From NCBI GenBank assembly GCA_028554645.1, contig JAQOOI010000014.1, positions 142,755 through 206,754 on the forward strand: a DNA stretch of 64,000 bases, written 5' to 3'. The DNA is from Omphalotus guepiniiformis (Eukaryota; Basidiomycota; Agaricomycetes; Agaricales; Omphalotaceae). Positions 51,833 through 64,000 of this stretch are shown here, piece by piece. Each line of letters begins with the position of its first letter. Positions within the stretch are counted from its first letter, which is position 1. The translations under genes were made by a program, and so were the position numbers. Below the pieces are notes generated by a model. That model was not told the origin of the DNA, did not search any database, and saw nothing but the letters and a program-made list of their open reading frames with translations.

Positions 51833-54800
51833 ATGCCTCGCAAGTCCACCAGTGGGAAGTCTGCCCGGACCGGGCAGACGAACGCGAAACTGGCCCACCT
51901 GCTTCGCTTGATCTACAGCGTTCCGGAGCTCCTCCAGGACGAAGAAGTCATGGTGCAGGACAAATTGGTCAAAATTGCAAGCCCTTTCCGCATGACCTTG
52001 GAACGCTATATACCACCGTTCTGGGCCGAGGAGACTTGCCCAAAGGATTTTGCCCCTGTGTGGGGGAACGGCCTGTGGGAGGAGGTCCGATCGCAGCTCA
52101 GGGAGTTGGCAACTATAGAGGCGGCTATGACGGTTGCGGCGTACGACTTCTCCGCACACGGCCCTGGCATGTCAAAACTCCAAAGTCAAGCACACCAACA
52201 TGGGTGGGCGAACATGTTTGACCGGGAGGTGAGATGACCCATACCTCTATTCTGACGCTCTGCTAACTGTGTGCGACAAGCTCAACACTTTACTAAAGGA
52301 TCGAAACATGACAGTCCAAGATGTCTTTGGGAGTCTGCTTGCTCGTGTCACCTCTCCTAAAGGTGCGATGCCCCCCGCTGATACCTGGACGTCTGTCATG
52401 CCGGAGGTGATGGAGGTACTTTTTGGCCCGAATGCGTTGTTTCAACGAGTGGTCGTGGAACCTGTGCGAGATTGGTGGGCGGCACAGATTCATTATCTCC
52501 TTGCAGCGGGCCGGTCGTCCTTTGCCCGGGCGCAGAGCCGGCGGGACAAGGTAGAACAAGCGGTCAAGGATCTCATTGGGGAGGGCTTTCTGGAGACTGG
52601 GACTGTGCAGCAAGAGTTCACTTTGGGCAGTGCTAAGAAAGCGATGAAGCTGTTAGACTCTTACCGGAACGTTCTCAACTGGCTGTGGTTGACTCCCAAC
52701 GACAGGGCGCTCCTGGAGCAGGACATTGACCTCACTGCTGCCGACGCCAGTGAGCAGGTTGCACGTCGGCGGGCCGCACTATCAGCCGACGGCAGGCGCC
52801 TAAATTACTGTGAGACTGCCATCGGATTTCTTGCCGGAGTTATAAGCGCGAAAGCCAAACGACCAATTGCCCTTCCCTACATGCAAGACAATTTAGCTGG
52901 TGAGACCGTGCCATGTTTTGTGGACTGTTGCTCACATGGTTGCCAGTCCGACAGGGACTCGCCCTCGCGAAGAGGGTCCCGAAGGCATCAATTGATAGTC
53001 TGACCGAGACCTCTGATGCAGACCTCGCCGCATTCGAGCAGGACTTGGAAAATTATGCTGAAGTCTGGTTTAGCCGGGAGGCGCAGTCAGAGCCACTGGA
53101 CTCTTTAGAATCCCTCTATGAAATGACAGATCTTCCCGAGATGCACAGCATATTCTTCGGCGCCCCTGAGGACGCCATCGGCATGGAGCGATTTGCTTCA
53201 AAATCCAGAGCGCAACTCGGAGAGTATCTTGGCTTGCAAGACGAACTTCCATTAGCGTTTCGGACCTGGACGTGCGATGACCCAGTGAACTTGCCCAAAG
53301 GACGAGGCGACCAGGCATTTGAAGGAGCGTCCAAAGTGGAGCTCACTTGGGCACAGTTGGAAGGCATAGCGAGCATCCTAACTTTCATGAACAAACCGAC
53401 ACTCGCCAAAATTCCTGAGCTCACCGCTGGCGGGCGCTCAGATGTGGCACCGCCGACGGCACTAGCCCAGGAATGGTCCTGTGTGCCGGGGGTGTTGCTC
53501 GCCGACGATGTAGGGCTTGGGAAAACGATTACGACGTTGGGGACAATCGCAACATTGATCCAGCTTCTCGAGCTGGTGAAGTCACGCGCTTCAAACGGTG
53601 CCTCTGGTTCACTCCCAGCGTGTCTTGGAGGTAAGTGCACATTCTGTAGTAAACACCGGCCCACCTCATCATGCGTGCAGAGCGTTTCGGTAACCAAGAG
53701 TCACCTCCAAGTGCGCCGCACATTGTTGTCGTACCACCGACGCTCCTGGGACAATGGGAAGGCGAAGCGGCCAGGTTCTTCCGCAGCGAAGCCGTGGATG
53801 TGATCAAAATTCGTCCTGCTCGGAAGACCTGGGCTGCAGACCTCGATCGGTTCTATGAGTCTCAGCAGCCCTTCCACCGCCGTATCCTGTTGATGTCCAA
53901 CTCGGTGAGTTTTGATGCCATATTTACCGCAAGCTGCTGACTGTAGCAGACCCTTCGCACCATGGTCGCCGACTCAGCCGCGCTGACATCTCTCGTCCAA
54001 GATTCCCCGCGTGTAAGATTTCCGCTGAAAAGAACGTCAGTTTTTGGCATGAGCTATCTATCCACTTGGGTAGATGAGGCTCATGAAGCCAGAACTGGCC
54101 GCGGATTGTGCCAAGCAGTGGACGGTCTGTTTCACATGTCCTTGGTGAAGGTATTACTGACCGCCACCCCATTGATGCACAGTCCGTTGGTGCGTTGAAC
54201 TGATGTTTTTATATATATTGTACTGACTTGGAAGCAGGACCTGTTCCATCTTGGATCTTTGTTGCGGTGCCCTGCCATGGATTGGGCTGAGAGGGGTCGA
54301 ATTAGGGCCCTCATATCTGACCTGGGCACTGTTCGCAATAGGTCCCGTGTTGCTGCGCAGGTCTCCGGAATGGATCTGGAGAATCAGGACAGCATCAAGA
54401 AGCTCGAGACCGACAGTACAGCCACCGCTCACGGCTTCGCAATCAGGGTGGTGAAAGCGCTCCGCGATCACTTGGTCCAGCGTTTGATTCGGAGAACCGG
54501 TGCAACGCTAGGTTACGATGGCTTCCCCCTGAACCAGGCGCTCCCTGTACTGACAATGGTGCACACCTTGGTCCCGGTCACTGAGCGGGAGGCGGAAGAC
54601 GCCGGGAAATGTCTGGATGACACGTACAGTGCCCGAAAGTTCGACTCCGACAAGATTGGGGTAACATCATTCCTGTCAAACATGCCAACTTGGTACTGAC
54701 ATGTGTTCCAGCGATTTTTTGTGGATGCACGCAAAGCTTTATCCTTCCATCCTGGGGAGGAGGTCTCCCCTCCTGTGACCTGGACCCAGTACCGGTCCAT

Positions 54801-57035
54801 GGTGTGTTCAAAGCTGAAGGCCTTGATCGAGCTATGCAAGTCCATACTGACAAAGGGTCCTGAGGCCATTGTCCCCCCGGACCTCCTCGGTAAGATTGAT
54901 GCTGTGCGCAATATCAGCGCGTTCGGGGTCCCAGACGTCACGCGGGATTTTGACCCCCACCCAATGGAGGATGCGCTCCCTGATGAGAAGATCGTGGTGC
55001 ACACAACATTTGCAATGTACCACGAGATTATGTCCCAGGTCAGTATGATTTCCCCCTACAACTAGACACAAGTAGACCCTTACTGACCGGTACTGATCAC
55101 TGGACCCCTCTAGGTCTTCAGCTTGAATGGAATCAAAGCTTTAGTCCTTAGTCACAAACTGACAGCCAGCAAGCGAGACGACATCATCCGGCAATTCAAG
55201 ACCGACAGCTCGGTGCACGTCCTTATCATGAGCACCATTGGGTCGGTTGGGCTCAACCTCACCTGTGCGAGGTCTTTGATCCTCTACGTCAGTGTATGTA
55301 CCATTATGCACCGGACGCTCCGCTGATTATATCCTCCAGGAATGCAACTGGTCGGCGATTTTGTCACACCAAGTCTATGGCCGAGTCCACCGTCGAGGGC
55401 AAACGCGGTCAACGTTCATCTGGCAACTCATGGGTTCTGGCACAGTCGAAGTGCTGCTCATCGCAAACGGGCTTGCGAAACAAGATCTCCTGATGAACTT
55501 TATGCATGTGGAGCGCAATCCTCGTGAGTGCAATCGTCCCCTTATTCTGAACCGGTGATGGAAGGACATGTATAATACCTCTAGTGACATTGAAGCTGAT
55601 CCTTGGGACAGCAAGTGAGGAGGATCAGGAAGCCGCACGCTCCTTGTATGGCTGGTCCACGGCACAGCAGGACGATTTTGAGCAGAAGGTGCCCAAGCCC
55701 AAAGGGAACTTTGGTCTCACCTCCAGGGAGGCAGGACCCAGCAAGAAACCAGCTGCCAGGAAGCGCAAGGCCGCAACGCCGCTAGAAGAAGAATTCGATG
55801 CGGTAGACGGTGGACCGGACTCCAGCGCCGCGCCACACCAGCCCGCCAAGCGCAAACGTCGCACTGTGGCCAAGGATGAGGCAGCTCTAGGCAAAGGCAC
55901 CGTGAAGTCCAGAGGAAAAGCGAAGCAGGCACAAGCCATTGGGCGCTTGAAAGTCGGTGAGAGACCCCGGGCAGTGAGTATCAGTTCAACCGATACCGTT
56001 CCAGAAAAACCCCCCACATCACCAGGGAGTGACATTGACCTTAATGGTCCTCCGGCCGGTGACTCTCTAGCAGAAAGTCACCGTGACTCAATTGTCGACA
56101 CAGCCACAGACAAGGTGGAAAAGGCCAGCAGGTCCCCATCGGTCAGCCCCATTGCTGAGCGCCCCCACTATGTCCCATCCGAAGGGGTGATTGATGACTC
56201 CACCGCCGATCAGGCTGCCAGGTCTCTGGGCAGCCCCATTGCTGAGCGCCCCCACTCTGTCCCATCCGAGGGGGTGATTGATGACTCCACCGCCGATCAG
56301 GCTGCCAGGTCTCTGGGCAGCCCCATTGCTGAGCGCCCCCACTATGTCCCATCCGAAGGGGTGATTGATGACTCCACCGCCGATCAGGCTGCCAGGTCTC
56401 TGGGCAGCCCCATTGCTGAGCGCCCCCACTATGTCCCATCCGAAGGGGTGATTGATGACTCCACCGCCGATCAGGCTGCCAGGTCTCTGGGCAGCCCCAT
56501 TGCTGAGCGCCCCCACTCTGTCCCATCTGAGGGGGTGATTGATGACTCCACCGCCGATCAGGCCTATGTCCCATCCCACGGGATTGACCAAGATGATGAC
56601 TGCACCCCCGAACAGGCCACCAGCGACTCTGGCAACTCGGACATGTTCGTGCACCCTGGGGACTCGGTCAACGCAGCGCCTGGACCATATCGCGAGCCCC
56701 ATGCTGACCAGATTGGTGGGATGGAAGACTCCTGGAATGCTGCGGATCAGCAATCCGGCTGGTCTCAACCCGCGTCCCCTGAACCATCCCGTAAGCAGGT
56801 ACCCGGACGATCCCGCTACCCTGCGGCGACATCCAATGATGACAGTTCCTGCGCGCTAGCGGGACCATCCCGTCTCTCTGCGGACCCTGGGGCCTCACGG
56901 TCACGGTCACGGCCGACTCCTTCCCCGGTCGGACGGCTCCCCCCGGCCCGGCCACGTGCTCTGCCCCCAGCGATGTCTCAGCCCGTCCGGAAACGACCCC
57001 AGCCCAGAGCCAAAGGTAAAGCAAGGGCCACCTGA
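51833..57035 (+). CDS. SNF2-family ATPase, 1,576 aa, ten exons, apparently intact
   Basis: Exons 51833-52228, 52281-52899, 52947-53630, 53681-53904, 53947-54189, 54238-54660, 54712-55038, 55114-55293, 55340-55523 and 55585-57035. All introns are GT-AG, all phases agree, total 4,731 nt. The basic N-terminus MPRKSTSGKSART is followed by ~450 residues of unknown helical sequence. ATPase lobe: LLADDVGLGKTITTLG (Walker A), IVVVPPTLLGQW (Ia), DEAH in WVDEAHEA, LLTATPLMHSPL (III). C lobe: SHKLTASKRDDIIRQF, MSTIGSVGLNL (V) and YGRVHRRGQTR (VI). The long tail is basic, then carries five 29-residue repeats, then a Ser/Pro/Arg-rich end. SNF2 ATPases remodel or displace DNA-bound proteins in the nucleus. 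The subfamily is not one I can name. It resembles the broken gene at 7,522-19,262. Confidence 0.9.
56142..56565 (+). repeat. 87-bp coding minisatellite (29-residue repeat, five copies)
   Basis: Units contain ERPHYVPSEGVIDDS and TADQAARSLG. Copies differ by only a few bases (Tyr/Ser and silent changes), so they are recent or homogenised. Confidence 0.9.
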
Positions 57036-57893
57036 GTATCCAAGTTTCAGATTGAGCTACTACGCACTAGACCCTGGTGAGTCCAGCAGGTTTCGTAGCC
57101 AAAGTACATGACTGCACTCAGTTAGCTAAATACATACTTCTCGACCACTGGGTGGACATGCCTCCCGGAATTTCATGTGTGATGTGGTTGTGATTCTGAA
57201 CTCCAATTTCCCCCATTTTCGGTATCGACCACTCCCATTGACACTAGAGGTATATTTCCTGTATATTTTGTGGAGGGGGGGGTTGCCTGAAAGAAATGCC
57301 AAAACTGGCAAGGCTGTGTCGTTCTGCGAAAGTTGCCTTGTCATTAAGTAGTAAATGTGCAAACCCCTTGGGGCCCGTTAATAATTATTTGTTAGCTCAC
57401 ACAGGTCTTCCTATCTAAAGGACCTACCGCCCCGGCCCTCCGAGGCAGCTCTTTGCTCACTACATGCAATAATTATGAAGCACGGTCTCTTACCAAGAAC
57501 TTTATTTATCAAGTTGGAAGCCAAAAAACCTCTAAGTCCAAAGTACTGTGATCACAAACCGTGACCCCGCAAATGTGAGGACCGTCGGTCCCTTCGTACC
57601 TAGGCTCGCGACCAGCACGTGTCTTAGCAACCATGCCACAAGTGTTTCGAAGAAACGCTCCACAGAGAGCATCTGTGTATGTTGTGCAAACAAACCAGAT
57701 TTGGAAGCCTCCAAATTATGCTGGAGGTATTTGGTTGGGAGTCTACAGTGAACGCGACAATTAATGTCACTACCTAAAAAGGAAGGTGCTCAATATTGCA
57801 CGCTTTTAGCAAATTTTCTTAGGCCAGATTGAAGAGACAGTATATCTAATTCTTGCTGTAATTTTTGGTACATGGAAATAAAATTTCCCTCCC
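57036..57893. other. Intergenic, no gene seen
   Basis: Only short frames. It ends at the 5' LTR of the second chromovirus. Confidence 0.5.
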
Positions 57894-58346
57894 TGTTACG
57901 AATGTTTTCTTTTTTCATCTTATCTCATTGTTTGTACATATAGACACTTTTATTATCAGTAGATAGCATCTTAAGTTATAGATCTAGGGTTATATTAAAT
58001 ACACACGTAGGTAGCATGATGATCGAGATCAAGCATGTAGACCTCAAGGCGATCACGATCATTAATGAAACACTTGAGGCGATCGAACTCATGGTAGACA
58101 CACGGTGGATTAGTCAAGGGTTATAGCCCAGGGTTTAGGGTTTTATTTACGTATATAACAAGTCCGCTTAGGTAGATATTTCTTTAGCTTCGATCTTGTC
58201 AATAACTCCTCGAGTTTAAGACTTGTACTTAGCATACTTCCTTGTATCGTCTCTTTTCTCAATTCTACTTTCTGCTTTTCTCTTACTCGTGTGAAACTAA
58301 GATCATTGTGTTTGGTTATTTGAGTTTATAACTCGAGTCGCTGACA
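57894..58346 (+). repeat. 5' LTR of chromovirus copy 2
   Basis: 453 bp, TG...CA ends. TATATAA at 58152, then TTAGCTTCGATCTT at 58184-58197, the likely 5' end of the transcript. Confidence 0.95.
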
Positions 58347-58882
58347 TAAGATCGAAGCTAACACAACTCACCCGACCAACACAATTCAAGTTTGCCTTCT
58401 TGTTGCTATTCCAGTAGCAAGTAAGTTTCTCTTCACCTTCACACGCTTACTTCATTTTCTCCCTTTGATATTCGGGTTTCCGTCCGAATTAGGAATCTGT
58501 GCTCTAATAGAGTAATTGCGCCTATAGTACAAAAGAGTAACGTTGAGTCCGACTCTGTACTGGCAGCAGAAAGCATCGTCTGATAACTGACCTTCGGGGA
58601 AGGGACTTTGCGCTTGGGGAACGAGGTGCACTCCTAGAAAGGCACGCCCAGGTTTACTCAGCAAGTGAGCACAGATTTAGGAACTCGTTTATTAGAGGCA
58701 GAAAAGGTCCCGAAATCTCTTCGTGAGGTTACTGACGGACCGAAGTAAACTCTACCATTACGGAATCTTGGGGGAACTTTAGCAGTCTCTTCGAAGAAAC
58801 CACTATCCCATCACCTGTCACACCTTCATACAAATCTCTTGCATCATCTACCTATTCTACCCGACCTCATACTCCTATCAGA
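58347..58882 (+). other. Leader and primer-binding site of chromovirus copy 2
   Basis: AAGATCGAAGCTAA at 58348-58361 is the exact complement of LTR bases 58184-58197. No gene in the rest. Confidence 0.7.
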
Positions 58883-59776
58883 ATGTCTGAAATTGAAACT
58901 TCGCGAGGAAAATCACTCCTCAACAAACCCGATAACTTCACCGGTGTCAAATCCGAATTCAAGAATTGGCGTCGAAGACTCTTCACATATATCCGTGATA
59001 AGAAAAACGGTATCACGACCGACGATGAAAGGATTGACGTTGCGATCTCTTTCATGAATGGGAAGCTTGTAGACGGATGGGTCAATAATTACTATAATAC
59101 CCATTTTGACCAAGACAACGAGAAGTGGCAGAAGGACTGGGCGCATTTCAAGCAAGCCTTGAACAAGGCGTTCCTAGATTCCGGTCTGCAGAGGACAGCG
59201 CAGGAGAAGGTGGAGTTGTTGAAGCAGGGAGCAGGGACAGCAGAGGAGTATTTCCAGGAGTTGGAGATACTGTTGACAGAGGCGGATTACAAGAAGGATG
59301 ACCCGTATGTGGTGCGGCTCATCGAGAAGGGCATTAACGAGAAAACTATTGATGCCATCTACACGAGGGACGAGTTGCCCAAAGTGTACGATGAATGGAA
59401 GGACGTAGTGATCAAGATTGATCAACTATGGAGAAGGCGTCAGGAATGGCGCAAGAATCAGAATCAGAACCGACCGGTGTTTACGCCAAGAAGAGAAAGT
59501 CCGCAAAATGCGGCAGGAAGTGGTGATCGGAGAGACGCCACAGGAACAACCTTTGGGGGTACAGGTAAACCCATGGACATTGACGCAGCTCGAAGGAATG
59601 GGCAGTGTTTCAATTGCGGACAGAGGGGGCATATCTCGCGGGATTGTCCAGCGAAGCGGGGTCAGAGAGTGAGGCAGGTGAATATGCAGGAAGAAGAGAA
59701 GAAAGAAGAACAGCCGCCGAGTTGGTTCTTAAACTGGTTGAAATCGGACACGGGTTTTGTCAAAGCTCAGAAGTGA
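58883..59776 (+). CDS. Gag of chromovirus copy 2
   Basis: 297 residues, nearly the same as copy 1 Gag, with capsid-like helical region and zinc knuckle CFNCGQRGHISRDC. Here the residue before D is Arg, the usual zinc-knuckle form, while copy 1 has Trp. The frame is intact. The GGGTTTT slip site is at 59752-59758, a few codons before the stop. Confidence 0.95.
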   Translation: MSEIETSRGKSLLNKPDNFTGVKSEFKNWRRRLFTYIRDKKNGITTDDERIDVAISFMNGKLVDGWVNNYYNTHFDQDNEKWQKDWAHFKQALNKAFLDSGLQRTAQEKVELLKQGAGTAEEYFQELEILLTEADYKKDDPYVVRLIEKGINEKTIDAIYTRDELPKVYDEWKDVVIKIDQLWRRRQEWRKNQNQNRPVFTPRRESPQNAAGSGDRRDATGTTFGGTGKPMDIDAARRNGQCFNCGQRGHISRDCPAKRGQRVRQVNMQEEEKKEEQPPSWFLNWLKSDTGFVKAQK

Positions 59777-62700
59777 ATACAGGTCCTTCTGAGTCGGAAT
59801 CGGAACAGTCTAGTGTAGATCACGAAGATAGCAATTTTCACTTTGTATTTAATCATCCTGAGAATAAATTTGCGTCAGTATCTACAAAGACCGATTCAAA
59901 ACCTGTGAGAGAACATTATCCGCCGAATTCACCAGAATGGATAGCGCAGAGAGTAAGGGAGGATGAGTCAGAACGAGCGGTGGGAATTTTGAGAGCATGG
60001 ATGCCAACCTGTCGGGCCAGGGAAGCATCGGAAGAAACGGTTGCCCAGATCCGGTCATTGGACATTAGCGAAGCCGTCACAGCCGTAAAGTCACTCAAGA
60101 AAAACTTGCGGTTCGTAAAAGGTACTAAAGGCAGAGATCTCAAGCTGTCTGTTACAATCGATGACATCGAAAGTGGCAAGCAGATAGAAACATCGGCATT
60201 ACTTGACAGTGGAGCAACGGGTTCTTGCGTCAATAAAGAATTCGTAGAGCGACATGGCTTAACTGTTAAGAGATTACCAGTAAAAATGCCGGTATACAAT
60301 GCTGATGGTACCTTAAACGAGGACGGTTCAATTGAAGGATTCATAGAAGTCAGATTAGTAATGGGAGATCATGCAGAACGCATTGAACTTGCTGTTACAA
60401 ATTTAGGCAAAACGGACATATTCCTGGGACTCGATTGGTTAAGACGTCATAATCCCAATATAGATTGGAATGACTCAACCTTAAAGTTTGATCGATGTCC
60501 TAAGAAGTGTGGTTACATACCGTATTACCTAAAACCTGAATCCGATGCCGAAGTCCGGGAACTAGAAGAAGGGGATCGGTTGTTTTACCTGAATTGGGAT
60601 GGATATCTTCGGAGTATGGACTTTGGAAAAGGCAAAAAGACTGAGTCAAAAGCAGACAAGTACGTCAATGAGTACAAGGATGTTTTTGATGAAGCCGATT
60701 TCCAAAATTTACCCGAACGAAGACCCTGGGACCATGCAATTGAACTGAAGCCAGACTTTACGCCAGTAGATTGCAAGGTCTATCCATTAAATCCTTCGGA
60801 ACAGAAAGTTTTAGATGAGTTCATTAAGGAAAATCTGAAATCTGGACGAATTAGACCATCAAAGTCACCGATGGCCTCACCATTCTTCTTTGTCGCAAAG
60901 AAAGATGGGAAACTTCGACCTGTCCAGGATTATCGAAAATTGAATGAAGCAACGATAAAGAACAAATACCCGTTGCCGCTCATTCAAGAACTCATTGATA
61001 AACTGAAGGATTCGAAAGTATTTTCGAAAATGGATGTTCGATGGGGATACAATAATATCCGGATCAAAGAAGGTGATGAGTGGAAGGCGGCATTTAGGAC
61101 TAATCGGGGGCTCTTTGAACCAACGGTTATGTTCTTTGGTCTTACAAATTCTCCGGCGACCTTCCAAGCGTTTATGAATCATATCTTAAGGGATTTGATC
61201 AACGAAGGTCACGTCATGGTGTACTTAGACGATATCTTGGTTTTCACAAATACAATTGAAGAGCACGAGTCAATTGTAAAACAGGTGTTAGATATATTAC
61301 GACAACACAAGTTGTATCTTAGACCTGAAAAGTGCGAATTCGAGACCAGTAATGTTGAGTACCTTGGAGTGTTTGTAGGAAATGGACAAGTGCGGATGGA
61401 TCCAAAGAAAGTCAAAGCGGTAAAAGAATGGAAAATACCAGGAAACAAGAAGGAAGTACAGTCCTTCTTGGGTTTCTGCAACTTCTACCGACGATTTATC
61501 CGAGGATTTAGTCAAGTGGCAAAACCATTGTCATCACTGACCGGGAATTCAAAGTGGGAATGGACAGAGCAACAACAGCAGGCATTCGAAGAACTCAAAA
61601 GTAGAATTGCCGAAGAAGTTGTTCTAACCATACCCCGTGATCATGGACAATTCAGAGTCGAGGCAGATTCATCAGATTATGCGAACGGAGCTGTCTTATC
61701 GCAAAAGATAGATGGAAAATGGTGGCCTATTGCGTTCAGATCTAGATCTCTAAATGAAACGGAACGTAATTATGAGATCTATGATAAGGAAATGATGGCC
61801 ATTATGGATTCCTTAGCAGATTGGAGACAGTATCTGATGGGTGCGGAAGAGTCATTTGAGATCTATACAGATCATCAAAATCTTCAGTATTTCAAAAAGC
61901 CTCAGAAATTGAATCGCCGACAAGCCCGATGGATCACTGAATTATCCGAATACGACTTTACGTTGATTCATAAACCCGGAAAGTCAATGGGAAAGCCAGA
62001 TGCATTGTCCAGGATGGCCAATCATGAGACGGGGGAGAAAGACAATGAGGATGTGGTACTTTTAAAGCCGGAACTTTTTTCGATCAACAGACTAGAGATG
62101 CCCGAGGACGAGATCTTAGATCTTATCAAGAAAAAGTCAAAAGTGCGGGATAATCTAGTGAATAAGGCTTTAGAAGGAAAAGAGAAGGATTGGGTCGAGT
62201 CAGAGGAAGGAATTGTGACGTGGCAGGATAGGATTTACGTGCCTATTGATAATAGGTTAAGGGGAAAGATCATCGGACTACATCATGATACCGTTCTGAC
62301 GGGACATCCAGGGCAGTTCAAAACCATGGAATTGGTGACGAGAAACTATTGGTGGCCGGGAATCACTCAGGATGTACGGAAATACGTTAAAGGGTGTGAA
62401 AAGTGTCAGGCCACTAAGATTCATCGAACCAAACCAACAGGAACACTAATCACAAACAATGTTCCACAAGGTCCCTGGGAAGTCATAGGAACGGATCTGA
62501 TCGGAGAACTACCGGAAGCTGGAGGTTTTAATGCCATAAGTGTGACTGTGGACCATTTCACCAAACGAACACGTTTGGTACCCACACACATGTCGTTAAC
62601 GTCTGAAGGAATGGCCAGAATCTATAGGGACAAAATCTTTCCTATACATGGATTACCGAGAAAGATCATTCATGATCGGGGACCTCAATATCATTCCCGA

Positions 62701-63702
62701 TTCATGAAGGAACTATACCGGTTATTAGGCATTCAGGGGAGTTTCACAACGGCATATCACCCACAGACGAATGGACAGACGGAACGGATGAACCAAGAGA
62801 TTGAACATTATCTCCGGTTATTCATCAATCAACATCAGAACGACTGGCATGAATGGTTACCGACAGCAGAGTTTGTGTTGAATGACAGAATACACTCAGC
62901 AACGGGTGTCACTCCGTTCTATGCGGATATGGGACGACATCCGTATAAGGGAACAGCTCCAAGAACTCCGTCGGCAAATCCCACAGCACAGGAATTTGCC
63001 GATAAGATGATCAAGATCAGGGACGAAGTAGGGGCACAGCGCTTAAGAAGGCAAAGGAAGACATGACTCGGTATTACGACAAGAAGAGGAAAACCATCAG
63101 TCGAATATAAGCCTAATGACAAAGTATGGCTTGAAGCGACAAACCTGACTTCTGATCGACCAATGAAGAAGTTGGATGATAAACGATTTGGTCCTTTTGA
63201 AGTCGTAAAGAAAGTTGGAGCGACGTCGTATCAACTAAAGATACCGAAGACTTGGAAGAGGATACATCCAGTCTTTAACGAAGTTCTACTGTCACCCTAT
63301 CACCCGCCTGAATTCCCCGAACAGCCTAAGAATGATAATCCGCCACCAGTGATAGAAGGAGAAGAACCGGAGTTCGAAGTGGAAGAGATAGTAGATTCAG
63401 GGAAATATAGGGGAGGGAGATTTGGATACAAAGTTCAATGGAAGGGATATTCGCGGCATGAACAAACATGGGAACCATTAGCAAACCTTGCAAACGCAAA
63501 AGAAGCAATCGAAGAGTTCCATAAAAAATTCCCCACTAAACCACGACCACCTCAGTTAAGAAAGATTGAGGTCCCAATTTCCTTATTCCCGACATCATTG
63601 TTACGACCTATCCCTGAAGCATGTACGGAAGTAGTAGAAACGAAGAAGATGCCGACAGAAGCATTAGCAGTGAAGTTAGGACGATGGGGACATCGTCCCT
63701 AA
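59605..63702 (+). pseudogene. Pol of chromovirus copy 2, frame broken near the 3' end
   Basis: Protease (LLDSGATGS), reverse transcriptase (YLDD), RNase H and integrase (HDRGPQYHS) are intact up to 63066. Relative to copy 1 there is a 2-bp gain (CA) at about 63,038 and a 1-bp gain in an A run at about 63,090. The second restores the original frame, but a stop lies between them. The chromodomain follows in frame at 63163-63702. Copy 2 thus encodes a Pol lacking the integrase C-terminus and chromodomain, unless one change is a sequencing error. Gag-Pol would be made by the -1 site at 59752. Confidence 0.88.
59752..59758 (+). promoter_or_regulatory. Candidate -1 frameshift site GGGTTTT, copy 2
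   Basis: Same heptamer, frame and place as in copy 1. Confidence 0.6.
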
Positions 63703-63713
63703 GGAGGGGGTCA

Positions 63714-64000
63714 TGTTACGAATGTTTTCTTTTTTCATCTTATCTCATTTGTTTGTACATATAGACACTTTTATTATCAGTAGATAGCATCTTAAGTTAT
63801 AGATCTAGGGTTATATTAAATACACACGTAGGTAGCATGATGATCGAGATCAAGCATGTAGACCTCAAGGCGATCACGATCATTAATGAAACACTTGAGG
63901 CGATCGAACTCATGGTAGACACACGGTGGATTAGTCAAGGGTTATAGCCCCAGGGTTTAGGGTTTTATTTACGTATATAACAAGTCCGCTTAGGTAGATA
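63714..64000 (+). repeat. 3' LTR of chromovirus copy 2, cut by the window edge
   Basis: The first 287 bp of the LTR follow the purine tract AAGGAGGGGGTCA. Confidence 0.95.

Larger units (their letters stand above)
57894..64000 (+). mobile_element. Ty3-type chromovirus, copy 2 (runs off the right edge)
   Basis: 5' LTR 57894-58346, gag 58883-59776, pol from 59752, 3' LTR from 63714 and cut by the window edge. It is nearly identical to copy 1 but on the other strand. The two LTRs differ by at least two homopolymer indels (T at about 57,926/63,747 and C at about 58,129/63,950). The five bases before it are CTCCC; the target duplication on the right lies outside the window. Confidence 0.95.

Noticed and set aside
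56088..56768. 226-codon minus-strand frame with repeats
   Set aside because: Antisense of the 29-residue repeat region of the SNF2-like gene; repeats of length divisible by three keep other frames open.

Overview
The window looks like nuclear DNA of a filamentous basidiomycete, most likely a mushroom-forming Agaricomycete. The evidence is genes split by many short GT-AG introns of about 45-75 bp, fungal Zn2Cys6 clusters, Ty3 chromovirus retrotransposons, several small inverted-repeat elements and long stretches of repeats. I saw no tRNA, rRNA or CRISPR array. Most protein families here are not ones I can name, so many calls are structural descriptions.

Layout. (1) 1-5,100: three genes of unknown role in DNA with almost no CpG: a protein tail running in from the left edge, an ~870-residue protein on the minus strand, and a small acidic four-exon gene. 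(2) 5,650-7,020: a ~110-bp tandem repeat. (3) 7,522-19,262 (minus): a SNF2-family ATPase gene cut in two by a 6.27-kb Ty3 chromovirus at 9,907-16,175, with matching 453-bp LTRs and a 5-bp target duplication. (4) 19,460-20,863: a foldback with 617-bp arms. (5) 21,300-27,718: an 861-residue protein of unknown family, a 178-residue protein with a decayed duplicate, and a 384-residue protein, ending at an interstitial TTAGGG tract. (6) 27,816-29,853: a nested inverted-repeat block studded with a 17-bp near-palindrome. (7) 31,045-34,062 (minus): a 988-residue paralogue of the 861-residue protein. (8) 35,084-51,127: a tandem array of seven same-strand paralogues plus one scrambled pseudogene, interrupted by two unrelated genes. 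(9) 51,833-57,035: a second, apparently intact SNF2-family ATPase (10 exons, 1,576 aa). (10) 57,894 to the right edge: a second, inverted copy of the same chromovirus.

The main novelty is the tandem array. Its members share a proline-rich N-terminal exon, a charged coiled-coil exon and a C-terminal exon with a WG-x-F...R-x-R-[DE]-W signature; five of seven carry a GAL4-like six-cysteine cluster and two have lost it. Six of seven start downstream of the same composite promoter, [GT]CCAAAC followed 10-11 bp later by TATATA. The window also holds two SNF2 ATPases of similar build and two paralogous 861/988-residue proteins that share an intron position. This suggests a duplicated SNF2-plus-partner module, with the zinc-cluster array expanded between the members of one copy. 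That functional link is inference from position only.
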